Shown: positions 17,395 through 26,733, counted from the first letter of the stretch. The stretch: 64,000 bases of DNA from Flammeovirga sp. SJP92 (GCF_001583495.1 NZ_LQAQ01000090.1:227172-291171); one strand, 5' to 3'. Notes: generated by a model from the sequence alone, not told the origin. A program made the numbers and translations.

Positions 17395-19410
17395 ATGAAA
17401 ACTTTCTTTACTTTATTATTAATTTACATATCAATATTTTCTTTTTCATACCCAAAAACGGTGGATAAGATCCCAAAGTTTGACAGCCTTTTAACTGTTT
17501 TTGAAAGTAAGGAAACTAGTGATTCTGTAAGAATTGGAACAGCGTTGCAATTAGCATGGTTATACAGAAATGTATCGCCGGATAATGCGTATTTGTATGC
17601 AAAAATTGCTGAAGACCTTAGCAAACAAGGTAAATTTGAAAAGTATGAAATCAGAGCAATCAGTTATGGTGGTATTGCTCTAAGAAATAGAGGTGAATAT
17701 CAAAATGCCATGAACCTCTTTATGAAAGCACTTGAAAAAGCAACTACTATTCAATCACTTGAAGATGAAGGGTATGCACATATCAATATTGCAAGTGTCA
17801 ACATCTATCAAAATAATTATAATGAAGCCATTATTCATCTTGAGTTAGCAGAGGTGATTAGCAAACAATTGAAAGACAATAGAATGTTCGGTTATGTCTT
17901 GACAAATTATGGCCGTGTCTATTTTGCAACAGAATTGTTTAAAAAGGCGGTTGATAGTTTTAATGAGGCATTAGATTTAAGAAAAAAAGAAGATGACCTG
18001 TATGGACAAATCGTAACCTATTCTGATATGGGAACAGTCTATGCTGAAACAGGCCAATATGAAGAAGCTTTGAGGTATTTACAACTTTCATTGGAATTGA
18101 ACGAGAAAAACAATGAAGATGCTGATACAATGGTGGGAACTTTGATTGATATGGCCCGAATCTATAGAAACCAAGGTAATTATACCAAAGCAAAGCAACT
18201 AGCGGAAAAAGCAGCTGATATTTGTGTGAAAATTAGAGCCAAGCATATGGCTTTAAATGCTTTTTTAGAGCTTAAAACTATTGAAAGAGCAAAGGGGAGA
18301 TATAAAAAAGCATTGGAGTATGATGATCTGATTGAAGCGTATAAAGATTCTATTTTTAATGAAGAGATCCGTTTGAAGCTGGCAGAGATCAATGTAAGAT
18401 ATCTTGTTGCACAAAGAGAAAAGGAAAATGAGATTTTAAAGAAAGATCAAAAAATCAATGAGATCATTATTGAAAGACATACGATCATCATGTTTGGTTC
18501 TTTCATCTTGATCATCGTTTTATGTCTTTTTGTGTATTACTTATATAGAGAAAATAAGAATAAAAAAGTCATTAATCATACGTTACATATCCAGAAATCT
18601 GAACTGGAACTTCAGTCAAAAGAAATTCATCGTATTAACGATTTACTTCAGGCAAAGTCGCAAGATATTATGGATAGTATCAATTACGCTAAAGGTATAC
18701 AAAAAGCGATTCTTCCAAGTTGGGCGCATGTGAAAACATTCTTGCCGAATTCCTTTGTCTATTTTGAGCCAAGAGATATTGTATCGGGTGATTTTTACTG
18801 GTTTAAAAATATCGATAACTCAAAAGGAATTCTAATAGCGGCCGATTGTACAGGTCATGGTGTTCCAGGAGGTTTTATGAGTATGGTAGGAGAAACGGCA
18901 TTGGAGTACATTGTTGATTCTCAAAAAGTATATTATCCTTCGAAGATCCTTGAAGAGTTGCATGCTCGTCTTTCAAGTATCTTAAGACAGAAAAAATCAG
19001 GAAATATGGATGGTATGGATGTTTCTGTTTGTTTGATCGACAATAAAAACAATACAGTCCAATATGCTGGTGCAGGAATGTCTATGACTATTGTAGATAA
19101 TAATAAGCATCAAATTATAAAAGGAGCCTCAAGAGGTGTTGGAGGTGTTTCTACTTTTTCTACTTGTGAGACACACACTTTCGAGTTTACATCACAGAAA
19201 ATGTTCTTCATCTATTCTGATGGTTACGCTGATCAATTTGGCGGTCCAAAAGGCAAAAAGCTGAAAAGCCCTAATTTCAGAAAGATTCTTGAAGCTTGTT
19301 CTTCACTTCCTATCAAAGATCAAAAACAGTTTATGAAGACTCAATTTGAAAGCTGGAAACAAGATGAGGAACAAGTGGACGATGTAATGATTATTGGTTT
19401 TACGAGGTAA
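17395..19410 (+). CDS. TPR sensor with SpoIIE-type PP2C phosphatase
   Basis: A 671-residue membrane signalling protein. A signal peptide (1-19) is followed by a periplasmic array of tetratricopeptide repeats (about 60-320; GEYQNAMNLFMKALEKA and GQYEEALRYLQLSLELN are clear units), one transmembrane helix (about 362-385), a coiled coil, the linker SINYAKGIQKAILP, and a SpoIIE/PP2C serine phosphatase domain (about 435-671). Metal-binding aspartates occur in DIVSGDFYW, AADCTGHGVPGG, YSDGYADQFGG and VDDVMI. Such proteins usually dephosphorylate STAS-type anti-anti-sigma factors in partner switching. This layout suggests an extracytoplasmic or protein-interaction input controlling a cytoplasmic phosphatase. 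It is monocistronic. Confidence 0.92.
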   Translation: MKTFFTLLLIYISIFSFSYPKTVDKIPKFDSLLTVFESKETSDSVRIGTALQLAWLYRNVSPDNAYLYAKIAEDLSKQGKFEKYEIRAISYGGIALRNRGEYQNAMNLFMKALEKATTIQSLEDEGYAHINIASVNIYQNNYNEAIIHLELAEVISKQLKDNRMFGYVLTNYGRVYFATELFKKAVDSFNEALDLRKKEDDLYGQIVTYSDMGTVYAETGQYEEALRYLQLSLELNEKNNEDADTMVGTLIDMARIYRNQGNYTKAKQLAEKAADICVKIRAKHMALNAFLELKTIERAKGRYKKALEYDDLIEAYKDSIFNEEIRLKLAEINVRYLVAQREKENEILKKDQKINEIIIERHTIIMFGSFILIIVLCLFVYYLYRENKNKKVINHTLHIQKSELELQSKEIHRINDLLQAKSQDIMDSINYAKGIQKAILPSWAHVKTFLPNSFVYFEPRDIVSGDFYWFKNIDNSKGILIAADCTGHGVPGGFMSMVGETALEYIVDSQKVYYPSKILEELHARLSSILRQKKSGNMDGMDVSVCLIDNKNNTVQYAGAGMSMTIVDNNKHQIIKGASRGVGGVSTFSTCETHTFEFTSQKMFFIYSDGYADQFGGPKGKKLKSPNFRKILEACSSLPIKDQKQFMKTQFESWKQDEEQVDDVMIIGFTR

Positions 19411-19616
19411 GGTTTTTTCTGTGAATTTAGTTCGTTTGTAAACGCTAAATAATATATGTCAATAAGAATCAACTACGATAAATACAAGAAACAAAGAGTA
19501 GGGTAATACGTTTTTTAATTGTGTATTATATAGATACAAATAAAAAGCTTTCTCTAGAATATGTAAAATACTATCATTTTTACATTTCATTAATAGAGGA
19601 CTAAAATCCTACTGCT

Positions 19617-19946
19617 ATGAACATATTTATCAATAAAACAATTACTTCAAGAGTCAATAATACTTGTACAATCTACTTTGAATTCTTTTTACAAAAAGAA
19701 AATAATTCTTGGTTAGAGCCACTTTATAAGACAGAGTGTTATACTTGTATTGAAAACCAAGATCTAAATCAATTGAATGAAAGTGCTAAGTTATTTGCGA
19801 AATATCTTTGTAAACTATCAGATCATATGAAGGAGCTAACGGAATCGGAATTCTATATTCTTTTTGAGAAAATGCCTGAAATCCGTTCAGTAGAAGATTT
19901 TAATTACACATTAATGAGTCTGAGAGAAAGAAGTAAAGTAGCTTAA
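19617..19946 (+). CDS. Hypothetical protein, 109 residues
   Basis: A small soluble protein of no recognised family, acidic overall, with several Cys (YKTECYTCIEN, LCKLSD) and a predicted helical C-terminal half (FNYTLMSLRERSKVA). The open frame, ATG start and good downstream terminator support a real gene. It follows the TPR-SpoIIE phosphatase by about 200 bp on the same strand but is probably transcribed separately. The interval 19411-19616 shows no further feature. No function can be proposed. Confidence 0.55.
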   Translation: MNIFINKTITSRVNNTCTIYFEFFLQKENNSWLEPLYKTECYTCIENQDLNQLNESAKLFAKYLCKLSDHMKELTESEFYILFEKMPEIRSVEDFNYTLMSLRERSKVA

Positions 19947-19964
19947 CTTATATCAAAAAAATAC

Positions 19965-20003
19965 AAAAAGGCGACCAACAAAAAAAGGTCGCCTTGATTT
20001 TTT
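19965..20003. terminator. Bidirectional terminator between convergent hypothetical genes
   Basis: AAGGCGACC (19968-19976) pairs with GGTCGCCTT (19987-19995), with T-rich tracts on both strands. It lies between the convergent stops at 19946 and 20050. Confidence 0.85.
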
Positions 20004-20049
20004 ATAATCAGACAACCTTTCTTTTGAAAACAAGCAAGTCACAATTTAT

Positions 20050-20442
20050 TTATTGATATAGTTTTGAGGGATTAATGTCTACTCTCTGTTCTAGAAAACG
20101 ATAGCGTACATTCATTAATGCACTTTTCATTTTTCTAAGGAAATCCGTCCAAGCTTCTTCTACCTCCTCAAGATACTTTTGAGCATCTTTTTCTGCTGTG
20201 TGCTTGAAGGAATACCCTGCTTCAACTAAAAGTTGATCTGCACTGAATTTTGTATTAAAATTCTCCTGAATAAATTTATCTTTATCCTTGAATAGTTGGC
20301 TTAAGGCCAATAGTGCGAATTTGTTTGTTGGAAAACTCATGTAGTTGACCAATTCACTTAATGTTAACGGCATTTTTGTTGTTTCAGGAACTGCCATAAC
20401 TTTACCAAGTTGGATTTCCTTCTTTAGAATTAAATGCTTCAT
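20050..20442 (-). CDS. Hypothetical protein, 130 residues
   Basis: A soluble, mostly helical protein of unknown family with no signal peptide or membrane segment. The N-terminal 30 residues contain a possible beta strand and KMPLTLSELVNYMSFPTNKFALLALSQLF. The rest is charged helix (AEKDAQKYLEEVEEAWTDFL). It is divergent from the MOSC gene. Their shared upstream region holds two direct copies of TGAAATACGT (20460-20469 and 20507-20516), which might be a regulator site. Only existence, not function, is supported. Confidence 0.55.
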   Translation of the reverse strand: MKHLILKKEIQLGKVMAVPETTKMPLTLSELVNYMSFPTNKFALLALSQLFKDKDKFIQENFNTKFSADQLLVEAGYSFKHTAEKDAQKYLEEVEEAWTDFLRKMKSALMNVRYRFLEQRVDINPSKLYQ

Positions 20443-20577
20443 GGCTTTAGGTTTAAAAGTGAAATACGTTTTTGTATTAAACGTTATTGAATAGAAATAG
20501 GATTCATGAAATACGTATTATTTTACGTTTTTTAATGAAAAAGCCCTTATTTGGGCAAAAAAATAGAAAAATGCCTT

Positions 20578-21354
20578 ATGGAATTAAAGAAAATAAATGT
20601 ATTTCCAATTAAATCATTGGACTCAATAGTACTGGATGAGGTTGAAATCTCTGAAGGAGCAACGTTAAAATGGGATAGAAGGTGGGGAATTCACCGCAAA
20701 AGTGATGGTAGAACCGTCAATGGAAAAAAATATCCTACAATCCATAAACTAAGAACAAAGTATGACTTGGAAGATCTCAGAGTAGAGATATCAAGTGCTA
20801 AAGTTGGAATCGGTTCATTTGTGCTAGAAGGTGATTATACACAAATAAATCAGTATTTGTCCGACTATTTTGAAGAGGAAGTTTGTGTTTTAGAAAATGC
20901 CAAGACGGGTTTTCCAGATCATAGTGGAGGAAATGTAGGAGCATCGTTGGTTTCGATACAGACTTTGGAGAAAGTGGGCGAGTGGTTTGATTTACCTGTT
21001 GATGAGGTGGAGCGAAGAATGAGAATGAACTTTATTATAGATAACGAATCTGCTTTTGGAGAAGATAACTTGATGGGTCCTTCTAAAAGTGAACCGAGGT
21101 CGTTCTTCATCAATGATACTGAATTGAGAGGGTATAAGCCTTGTGAGCGTTGTCCTGTACCTACAAGAGATTCCATTACAGGTGAAGCCATGAAAGGTTT
21201 TCAAAAAGCATTTTTAAATAAACGAAAGGAGTTACAGCCAAGTATTTTAGACAACGAGCTCTATGCTCACGCTTACATGTGCGGTATTGTCTTGAATATT
21301 CCAGGACAATCTGTTGGGAAGTTGGTGAAAAGTGGAATGCCAATCACTTTTTAA
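20578..21354 (+). CDS. MOSC domain protein (YcbX-like)
   Basis: A 258-residue protein with an N-terminal MOSC beta-barrel domain (LKKINVFPIKSLDSIVLDEVE, first 90 residues; the twenty-residue core is diagnostic) and a C-terminal MOSC domain. The latter has the Cys motif GYKPCERCPVPTRD and a late CGIV. MOSC proteins handle sulfur for molybdenum-cofactor enzymes, and YcbX-type members detoxify N-hydroxylated bases together with a reductase. No ferredoxin domain is fused here, unlike E. coli YcbX. The ATG at 20578 is preferred over an in-frame TTG nine codons upstream, because homology begins there. It is monocistronic. Confidence 0.85.
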   Translation: MELKKINVFPIKSLDSIVLDEVEISEGATLKWDRRWGIHRKSDGRTVNGKKYPTIHKLRTKYDLEDLRVEISSAKVGIGSFVLEGDYTQINQYLSDYFEEEVCVLENAKTGFPDHSGGNVGASLVSIQTLEKVGEWFDLPVDEVERRMRMNFIIDNESAFGEDNLMGPSKSEPRSFFINDTELRGYKPCERCPVPTRDSITGEAMKGFQKAFLNKRKELQPSILDNELYAHAYMCGIVLNIPGQSVGKLVKSGMPITF

Positions 21355-21365
21355 ATTAAAAATTT

Positions 21366-21393
21366 CACCTTTATTCACAAAAAAATAAAGGTG
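21366..21393 (+). other. Hairpin after the MOSC gene
   Basis: CACCTTTATT (21366-21375) pairs perfectly with AATAAAGGTG (21384-21393), 12 bp after the MOSC stop. There is no clear T-run on the plus strand, so termination is likely but not proven by sequence. Confidence 0.4.
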
Positions 21394-21642
21394 ATAAAGG
21401 GCCTTTTGGACACTATTGTAAATAGTTGAATACTAAACATATCCTTTTTGATCTCGATTGTAAATTACTGATAACAAAGTTTTAAAGTGTCATTTCAACG
21501 AAAGGGAGTTGTCAAAAGTCCTATTTTGTTATCCAATAATAATGTAAATTGTATCAATTACTTCACCGTGGTACTTTATTTGTTTCCTATGGTAAAGTAA
21601 TAACTATTACATATAAAAATTCACTTAAAAAATAAGATTAAT

Positions 21643-22653
21643 ATGAAAGTTGCTGTCTTTGGTACAAAATCATACGATAAAGAGTTTTTTAAACTTGAAG
21701 GAGTAAATACTACACACGAATTAGTTTTCTTTGAATCCCGCTTAAGAGTGAAGACTGCTCCACTTGCAAGAGGATTTGATGCTGTATGTGTATTTGTGAA
21801 TGATGTAGTAGATACAGAAACAGTTAAAATGTTAGGTGAATTTGGTATCAAAGTAATTGCATTACGTTGTGCTGGTTTTAATAACGTTGACTTGATTGAG
21901 GCAGAGAAGCAAGGTATTGAAGTGTTAAGAGTACCAGCTTATTCTCCTTATGCAGTTGCAGAGCATACATTAGCATTAATTCTTACATTAAATAGAAAAA
22001 CACACAAAGCCTACAACCGTGTTCGTGAAGGTAATTTCTCTTTAGACAGATTAACGGGATTTGATATTTACGGTAAAACTGTTGGTGTCATTGGTACTGG
22101 TAAAATCGGTCAGATTTTCGCTAGAATCATGAAAGGTATGGGTTGTAAAGTAGTGGGCTTTGATTTATACCCTAACAAAGAATTTGAAAAAGAAGGTGTT
22201 TTAGAATATGTGACATTAAATGAGTTGTTAGAAAATTCTGATATTATCTCATTACACTGTCCATTAACACCTCAAACACATCATATCATCAATGATCACT
22301 CTATCTGGAGAATGAAGAAAGGAGCGATGTTGATCAACACTTCAAGAGGTCGTTTAATTGATACAGAATCAGCTATTCGTGCTTTATCAAAAGGTCACTT
22401 AGGTTACCTTGGTATTGACGTGTATGAGCAAGAAGAGAAATTATTCTTCAGAGACTTATCAGAAACATTGATCAGAGATGAAAAAATGATGAATTTGATG
22501 TCATTCCCTAATGTATTAGTAACAGGTCACCAAGCCTTTTTCACGGATACAGCCTTAACTCAAATTGCTAGAGTGACGCTTGGTAACTTAACTGCCTTTG
22601 AAAAAGGAGAAGAGTTAGTCAATAGAGTTGGTTCTGAAGCAATAAAAGGTTAA
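21643..22653 (+). CDS. ldhA: D-lactate dehydrogenase, NAD-dependent
   Basis: A 336-residue D-2-hydroxyacid dehydrogenase that reduces pyruvate to D-lactate with NADH during fermentation (EC 1.1.1.28). It resembles E. coli LdhA closely: it starts MKVAVFGTKSYDKEFF and contains IALRCAGFNNVDL, VPAYSPYAVAEH and LTGFDIYGKTVGVIGTGKIG (the nucleotide-binding glycine motif, near residue 150). The catalytic Arg is in INTSRGRLIDT, the Glu in the YEQEEKLFF region and the His in TGHQAFFT near residue 295. The gene stands alone with a strong terminator. The 288-bp region upstream contains an imperfect inverted repeat (TACTTTA..TAAAGTA near 21573-21601) that could be regulatory. Confidence 0.93.
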   Translation: MKVAVFGTKSYDKEFFKLEGVNTTHELVFFESRLRVKTAPLARGFDAVCVFVNDVVDTETVKMLGEFGIKVIALRCAGFNNVDLIEAEKQGIEVLRVPAYSPYAVAEHTLALILTLNRKTHKAYNRVREGNFSLDRLTGFDIYGKTVGVIGTGKIGQIFARIMKGMGCKVVGFDLYPNKEFEKEGVLEYVTLNELLENSDIISLHCPLTPQTHHIINDHSIWRMKKGAMLINTSRGRLIDTESAIRALSKGHLGYLGIDVYEQEEKLFFRDLSETLIRDEKMMNLMSFPNVLVTGHQAFFTDTALTQIARVTLGNLTAFEKGEELVNRVGSEAIKG

Positions 22654-22676
22654 ATTGTTATAGGATAAAATTATAT

Positions 22677-22711
22677 AAGGTATCAGTAGTTAATATTGAT
22701 ACCTTTTTTTA
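22677..22711 (+). terminator. Terminator of ldhA
   Basis: AAGGTATCA (22677-22685) pairs perfectly with TGATACCTT (22697-22705), followed by seven or more T residues. Confidence 0.9.
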
Positions 22712-22897
22712 TAAACAGAAGTTGAGGCATCTTATAAATGTACAATTTCTGTTGAAGTACTAAGCCAAAAATAATATGAATTAGTGTTATATACTTTTGT
22801 CATAGTACTTAACACAAAATAAAACTTAATCATAAAACTAATTATTACTGAAAGACGTAATATTATTTGTTAGGAAACTATAATATTTTTAAAAACC

Positions 22898-23260
22898 ATG
22901 AAAAGAAGACAAGCAACAACACTAGTTACTGCTATTGCTGCCGGTGCTGCGATAACTACAGGAATCGTTATCAAAACTAGACAATACATGCAAAAGAAAA
23001 GATTAGATGAAGGTGATTACTTATATCCATATCTGTCTTTTATCAAGAAAAAAATTGAAGCAGGAAAAGATTCAATCATCATCACTCCTGAAGACTCTCC
23101 TTTTAAGTTTATTACCTTATCTGTAAAAAAAGCAGGTAAGAAGAAATTAATCTTAGCAGATTATGAAGGAACAGCTTTAGGACGTGGACGTAAAGATCTT
23201 TTAAAATATAAAAATGGTAAGCTTACTTTCATTAAGCCAATCATTGAATATGCGATGTAG
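22898..23260 (+). CDS. Hypothetical membrane-anchored protein, 120 residues
   Basis: The N-terminus carries a short basic stretch (MKRRQ) and a hydrophobic Ala/Thr/Ile-rich segment (residues 7-26), which could be an uncleaved anchor or signal. The remainder is a basic soluble domain containing KKIEAGKDSIIITPEDSPFK and a repeated GRGRKD/AGKKKL character. No family is recognised. A terminator directly follows, so it is probably transcribed alone. Codon use is similar to its neighbours. It might bind nucleic acid or an acidic polymer because of its charge, but that is only a guess. Confidence 0.55.
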   Translation: MKRRQATTLVTAIAAGAAITTGIVIKTRQYMQKKRLDEGDYLYPYLSFIKKKIEAGKDSIIITPEDSPFKFITLSVKKAGKKKLILADYEGTALGRGRKDLLKYKNGKLTFIKPIIEYAM

Positions 23261-23282
23261 TAATTCACTAACATCAACAAGG

Positions 23283-23317
23283 AAGTCATTCTCAAATTAC
23301 TGGGAATGACTTTTTTG
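23283..23317 (+). terminator. Terminator of the 120-residue membrane protein gene
   Basis: AAGTCATTC (23283-23291) pairs with GAATGACTT (23304-23312), followed by a T-run. Confidence 0.85.
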
Positions 23318-23404
23318 TTGTCTAAAGCTTGATTTTGATGATGTTTGTTTAAACAAAATTTACCAAAAGTCAGTTACTAATCTGTACATTTAAAATTCTG
23401 ACTT

Positions 23405-24331
23405 ATGCAGGCTACCAGTATCAATGAAAACAGTGTAAAAGATTTAACTGAACAACTTCGGAAATTAGAGGAGAAATACGAGTCGCAAAAGCAAATGACT
23501 GAAATGACCATCGGTTTTCTCCAAGATGCGAATGAGAAACTGACCGAAGCCAAGGATGAGATTGATAAAGTGAATAAGAGGGTACAGCAAAGTATCAACT
23601 ATGCTCAACGCATCCAACAGAAAATACTTCCATCAGATCAGAAAGTGCATCGTTTGTACCCTGATTCCTTTGTGCTTTATAAACCAAAAGATGTGGTGAG
23701 TGGAGACTTCTATTATGCAGACGAAGATGATCGCTTCAACTATTTGGCAGTGATTGATTGTACTGGACATGGTGTTCCAGGGGCTTTTCTGACTTTGATT
23801 GTGAATTCATTATTGGAGGCAATTTTAAAGGAAAACAAAAGCAACCGTGCAGATATATTATTAAAGAAATTGGATGAACGTCTTTTTCATTATTTGAACA
23901 AGAATGAAGGAGTAAAAAAAATTCAGGATGGTTTGGATATCACTTTTTGCATGAAGGAGAAATCATCTAATAAAATTTATTTTTCTTCGACTCATCAAAG
24001 ACTATATCATGTTTCTTCTCAAACTATTGAAGAATACAAAGGGGCTTCCTATTCCATTGGGGAGTTTTCCAAAAGACAAGCAAAGTTGATGAATCATCAA
24101 TTGGAATTTGAACCGGGAGATATGATTTATTTGTCTACTGATGGTATTATTGATCAGTTTGGTGGACAAAATAATGAAAAGTTTAAAAGGAAAAATTTTA
24201 AGAACCTTTTGTTGAAAATTGCCGACTACCCACTAGAAAAACAACAGAAAATCATTGACCTCACTTTTGAAAAATGGAGAGGGAACAAAGTACAAACAGA
24301 TGATGTTTTGGTAATGGGAATAAAACTATAA
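23405..24331 (+). CDS. Cytosolic coiled-coil SpoIIE-type PP2C phosphatase
   Basis: A 308-residue soluble phosphatase. Residues 1-60 are an acidic/basic coiled coil (LRKLEEKYESQKQMTEMTIG and following), then the linker SINYAQRIQQKILP, then the SpoIIE domain to the end. Metal-binding aspartates are visible in VVSGDFYYADED, VIDCTGHGVPGAF, LSTDGIIDQFGG and QTDDVLVMG. There is no membrane segment, so its input must come through the coiled coil or a partner. The next gene starts 18 bp downstream and is likely cotranscribed. It is the smallest of three related phosphatases in the window and probably acts on a STAS or other Ser-phosphorylated partner. Confidence 0.92.
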   Translation: MQATSINENSVKDLTEQLRKLEEKYESQKQMTEMTIGFLQDANEKLTEAKDEIDKVNKRVQQSINYAQRIQQKILPSDQKVHRLYPDSFVLYKPKDVVSGDFYYADEDDRFNYLAVIDCTGHGVPGAFLTLIVNSLLEAILKENKSNRADILLKKLDERLFHYLNKNEGVKKIQDGLDITFCMKEKSSNKIYFSSTHQRLYHVSSQTIEEYKGASYSIGEFSKRQAKLMNHQLEFEPGDMIYLSTDGIIDQFGGQNNEKFKRKNFKNLLLKIADYPLEKQQKIIDLTFEKWRGNKVQTDDVLVMGIKL

Positions 24332-24349
24332 TCTTTTAAAAATCTTATC

Positions 24350-24805
24350 ATGGTAACTACACCAAGTGAATTAAAAACAACAAGAAATACTCTTTTTGAC
24401 TGTCTTTACAAGGATGAATACACAAAAGTCTACTTTATCCAAGAGAAAAACCTGTTAGTATGTGAAGCACTACAAGAATATATTCCAATTGAGGATTTTA
24501 AAAAAGTCTTTCATTTTATCACTTTAAACTTCTCACTGTTTGATCAAGTAGACAAGTTCCTATTCGATAAACAAAGCCTTAGAGTATTTCATCAGCCTTC
24601 AATGGAATGGTATTTTGTATTTTGGAAAAGAGAAATGTATGAAGAGTATGGATTAGTGAATCATGTGAAAATTCTTCCTCAAAATTTACCTTGGTTTGAA
24701 GCATCAGTAAAAGCAGGGAGGGCACAAATAGAGGAAAAATATAAAGACCTAGTGATCGATAAACTGAATATTGAATATGTATCTTCGATTGAAGAGATCG
24801 TTTAA
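24350..24805 (+). CDS. Small protein cotranscribed with a SpoIIE phosphatase
   Basis: A 151-residue soluble protein that I do not recognise with confidence. It has a strand-helix pattern (VYFIQEKNLLVCEALQEYIP, IEDFKKVFHFI, VDKFLFDKQSLRVFHQP, YFVFWKREMYEEYG) reminiscent of small STAS/SpoIIAA-like folds found beside SpoIIE genes. There is no obvious conserved phosphorylatable Ser in the usual DxSG context. It starts 18 bp after the phosphatase stop, so a common transcript is very likely. By context it could be a partner, substrate or regulator of that phosphatase. That is inference from position only. Confidence 0.6.
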   Translation: MVTTPSELKTTRNTLFDCLYKDEYTKVYFIQEKNLLVCEALQEYIPIEDFKKVFHFITLNFSLFDQVDKFLFDKQSLRVFHQPSMEWYFVFWKREMYEEYGLVNHVKILPQNLPWFEASVKAGRAQIEEKYKDLVIDKLNIEYVSSIEEIV

Positions 24806-24884
24806 TACATTCTTCGTAAATAGATAAAATCCTTTTTCAAAAAATAGTTTATTTTTACCTTCCAATTGGTTCTAATTGCTATTT

Positions 24885-25475
24885 ATGAAAAAGGATTTTT
24901 TTAGTTATTGTCAGCAAATCAGTAGCGACCTCAAAGAAGATGTTTTGTCGGAACTGTTTGCATGTTTTAGTGTGCGTTCATTGGAAAAAAATGATTTCTT
25001 TTCGCAAAAAGGAGAATATGCTCATAAGGTTGGTTTTTTGATGAATGGTGTGATACGTGCATTTTATTTGAATGAGGAGGGTAAAGAGTACAATAAACAG
25101 TTTTTTGTAGGACCATCATTGATTGGACCTTATACATCGCTTTTAACAAATACCCCCAATTTGATTCCTCAGCAAGCATTGACGGATTGTGAAATTCTTG
25201 AAGCAGAATATAGGGACATTGAAGCTTTGTATTCAAAGCATCACTCCTTAGAGAAGCTAGGAAGAAAAATTGCGGAACATTATTTTTTAGAAAAGGAAAA
25301 AAAGGAATTGGAAATGGGGTTGTTGGAAGGAGAGGAACGTTATGTAATTTTTCAAAAAGAGTTTCCCAATTTAGAACAGCAAATTCCTCAATATCATATT
25401 GCATCCTATTTAGGAATTTCTGCCACTCAATTAAGCAGAATTCGTAAGGGTATATTGAAAAGCAATTTGGATTAA
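24885..25475 (+). CDS. Crp/Fnr family transcription regulator
   Basis: A 196-residue protein with a cyclic-nucleotide-binding-type jelly roll (about residues 20-110; GEYAHKVGFLMNGVIRAFYL is the typical core) and a C-terminal helix-turn-helix (IPQYHIASYLGISATQLSRIRK). The effector is unknown because the phosphate-binding cassette RxA motif is not evident. It is the common Bacteroidota form of Crp. It is followed 71 bp later by the lipoprotein propeller gene on the same strand, which could be a target. An in-frame TTG lies three codons upstream; the ATG at 24885 is chosen. Confidence 0.87.
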   Translation: MKKDFFSYCQQISSDLKEDVLSELFACFSVRSLEKNDFFSQKGEYAHKVGFLMNGVIRAFYLNEEGKEYNKQFFVGPSLIGPYTSLLTNTPNLIPQQALTDCEILEAEYRDIEALYSKHHSLEKLGRKIAEHYFLEKEKKELEMGLLEGEERYVIFQKEFPNLEQQIPQYHIASYLGISATQLSRIRKGILKSNLD

Positions 25476-25546
25476 AATTACATATGTAAATGTTTCACTA
25501 ATCCTTGTTGGTCACTTTTGTAGTACACTAAAAATCAAAAAGTACT

Positions 25547-26620
25547 ATGAAAACATTACCATTTTATTCTATCCTATTATTCAACTTCCTCCTTTCAAGT
25601 TGTGCGATTCATCCCAATAAATGGACGCCAACAGCAACAGAAGTTGATATTAGCACATTACAATCAACAAACCAACTTACCGATTCCAAGAAGTTATCTC
25701 TTTTAGGCTTTTCAGGAGCAGAAGATTTTGCGATGGACCAAGAAGGTAACTTGTATTGTGGAACTCATAACAGTAATGATGATTTTACAGGAGGAGCCAT
25801 TCTAAAAATCGATTCTACATTGAATGTAGAAGAATATATCAAGACCAAAAAATGGGTAACAGGCATGCATTTTAATGCAAACAATGAACTGATTCTTTTG
25901 ATGAATGGAGTTGGCTTATTGAAAGTCAATGCTGATCACTCTTTTGATACTTTATTGACCCAAACTCCTGATGTGAAACCAATCTTGATGGGTTCAGGGC
26001 TTGATATAGCACAAGATGGAAAAATCTATTTTAATAATCTTTCCTCACACATGGAGACTTCTAATGCTACTATTAATCGGCTTATTTTAGAAATGAAGCC
26101 AGATGGAGGAGTGTATTGTTTCGACCCCAAAACAAAGAAAACGGAAGTTATATCATCAGGAAACTATTTTGGAAATGGTCTTGTACTCAGCAAGGATGAG
26201 CAATCTATTCTAGTCTCAGAAACCTCAAAATACAGAATATTAAGATATTGGATTAAAGGTGAAAAGAAAGGACAATCGGAGGTGTTCTTAGATAATTTAC
26301 CGGGTTTCCCGAACAACCTGAAACAGAGTTCGAATGGCAATTACTGGTTAGGTTTTACGACAAAAAGAAATCAACAATTGGACAATATCCACCCGAAACC
26401 TTGGATGAAGCAAATGGTTTTTGCGATGCCCGATTTTATGAAACCTAAACCTGAAAAATACGGATTAGTAATGGAAGTCTCGGATCAAGGAGAAATTATT
26501 AGAGTGTTTACAGATGAGGAAGGGAAAGTAGTAGAAGAGGCAGGGGCAATTGTTGAGAAAGATGGCTTGTTATTTCTTGGTGGAGATATTGTCAATTCAG
26601 TTTCTGTTTTTGAATTATAA
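25547..26620 (+). CDS. SMP-30-like beta-propeller lipoprotein
   Basis: A 357-residue protein with a lipoprotein signal peptide and lipobox LLSSC (Cys near residue 19). The fold is a six-bladed SMP-30/strictosidine synthase-type propeller: GAEDFAMDQEGNLYCGTHN, GLDIAQDGKIYFNN, GNGLVLSKDEQSILVSET and LPGFPNNLKQSSNGNYWLGF (about residue 250) are typical segments. The family includes gluconolactonases and arylesterase-like hydrolases with a central Ca2+. The Asn and Asp ligands in GFPNNLK and LSKDEQ are compatible with metal binding. The substrate cannot be told. It is probably anchored to a membrane facing the periplasm and may be controlled by the preceding Crp-type gene. Confidence 0.82.
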   Translation: MKTLPFYSILLFNFLLSSCAIHPNKWTPTATEVDISTLQSTNQLTDSKKLSLLGFSGAEDFAMDQEGNLYCGTHNSNDDFTGGAILKIDSTLNVEEYIKTKKWVTGMHFNANNELILLMNGVGLLKVNADHSFDTLLTQTPDVKPILMGSGLDIAQDGKIYFNNLSSHMETSNATINRLILEMKPDGGVYCFDPKTKKTEVISSGNYFGNGLVLSKDEQSILVSETSKYRILRYWIKGEKKGQSEVFLDNLPGFPNNLKQSSNGNYWLGFTTKRNQQLDNIHPKPWMKQMVFAMPDFMKPKPEKYGLVMEVSDQGEIIRVFTDEEGKVVEEAGAIVEKDGLLFLGGDIVNSVSVFEL

Positions 26621-26733
26621 ATATTATTACATCATTATTAGCCTAGAAGTCAGAGACATCTTAAGATCTTTAAAGCACAAGAGACGCTGTCGCTTAATTC
26701 TTGCGCTATAAATTTGTAGAAATAGCACTGGCG

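Noticed and set aside
24967..25404. A 145-codon minus-strand frame
   Set aside because: Antisense to the Crp/Fnr regulator; no initiation context or motif.
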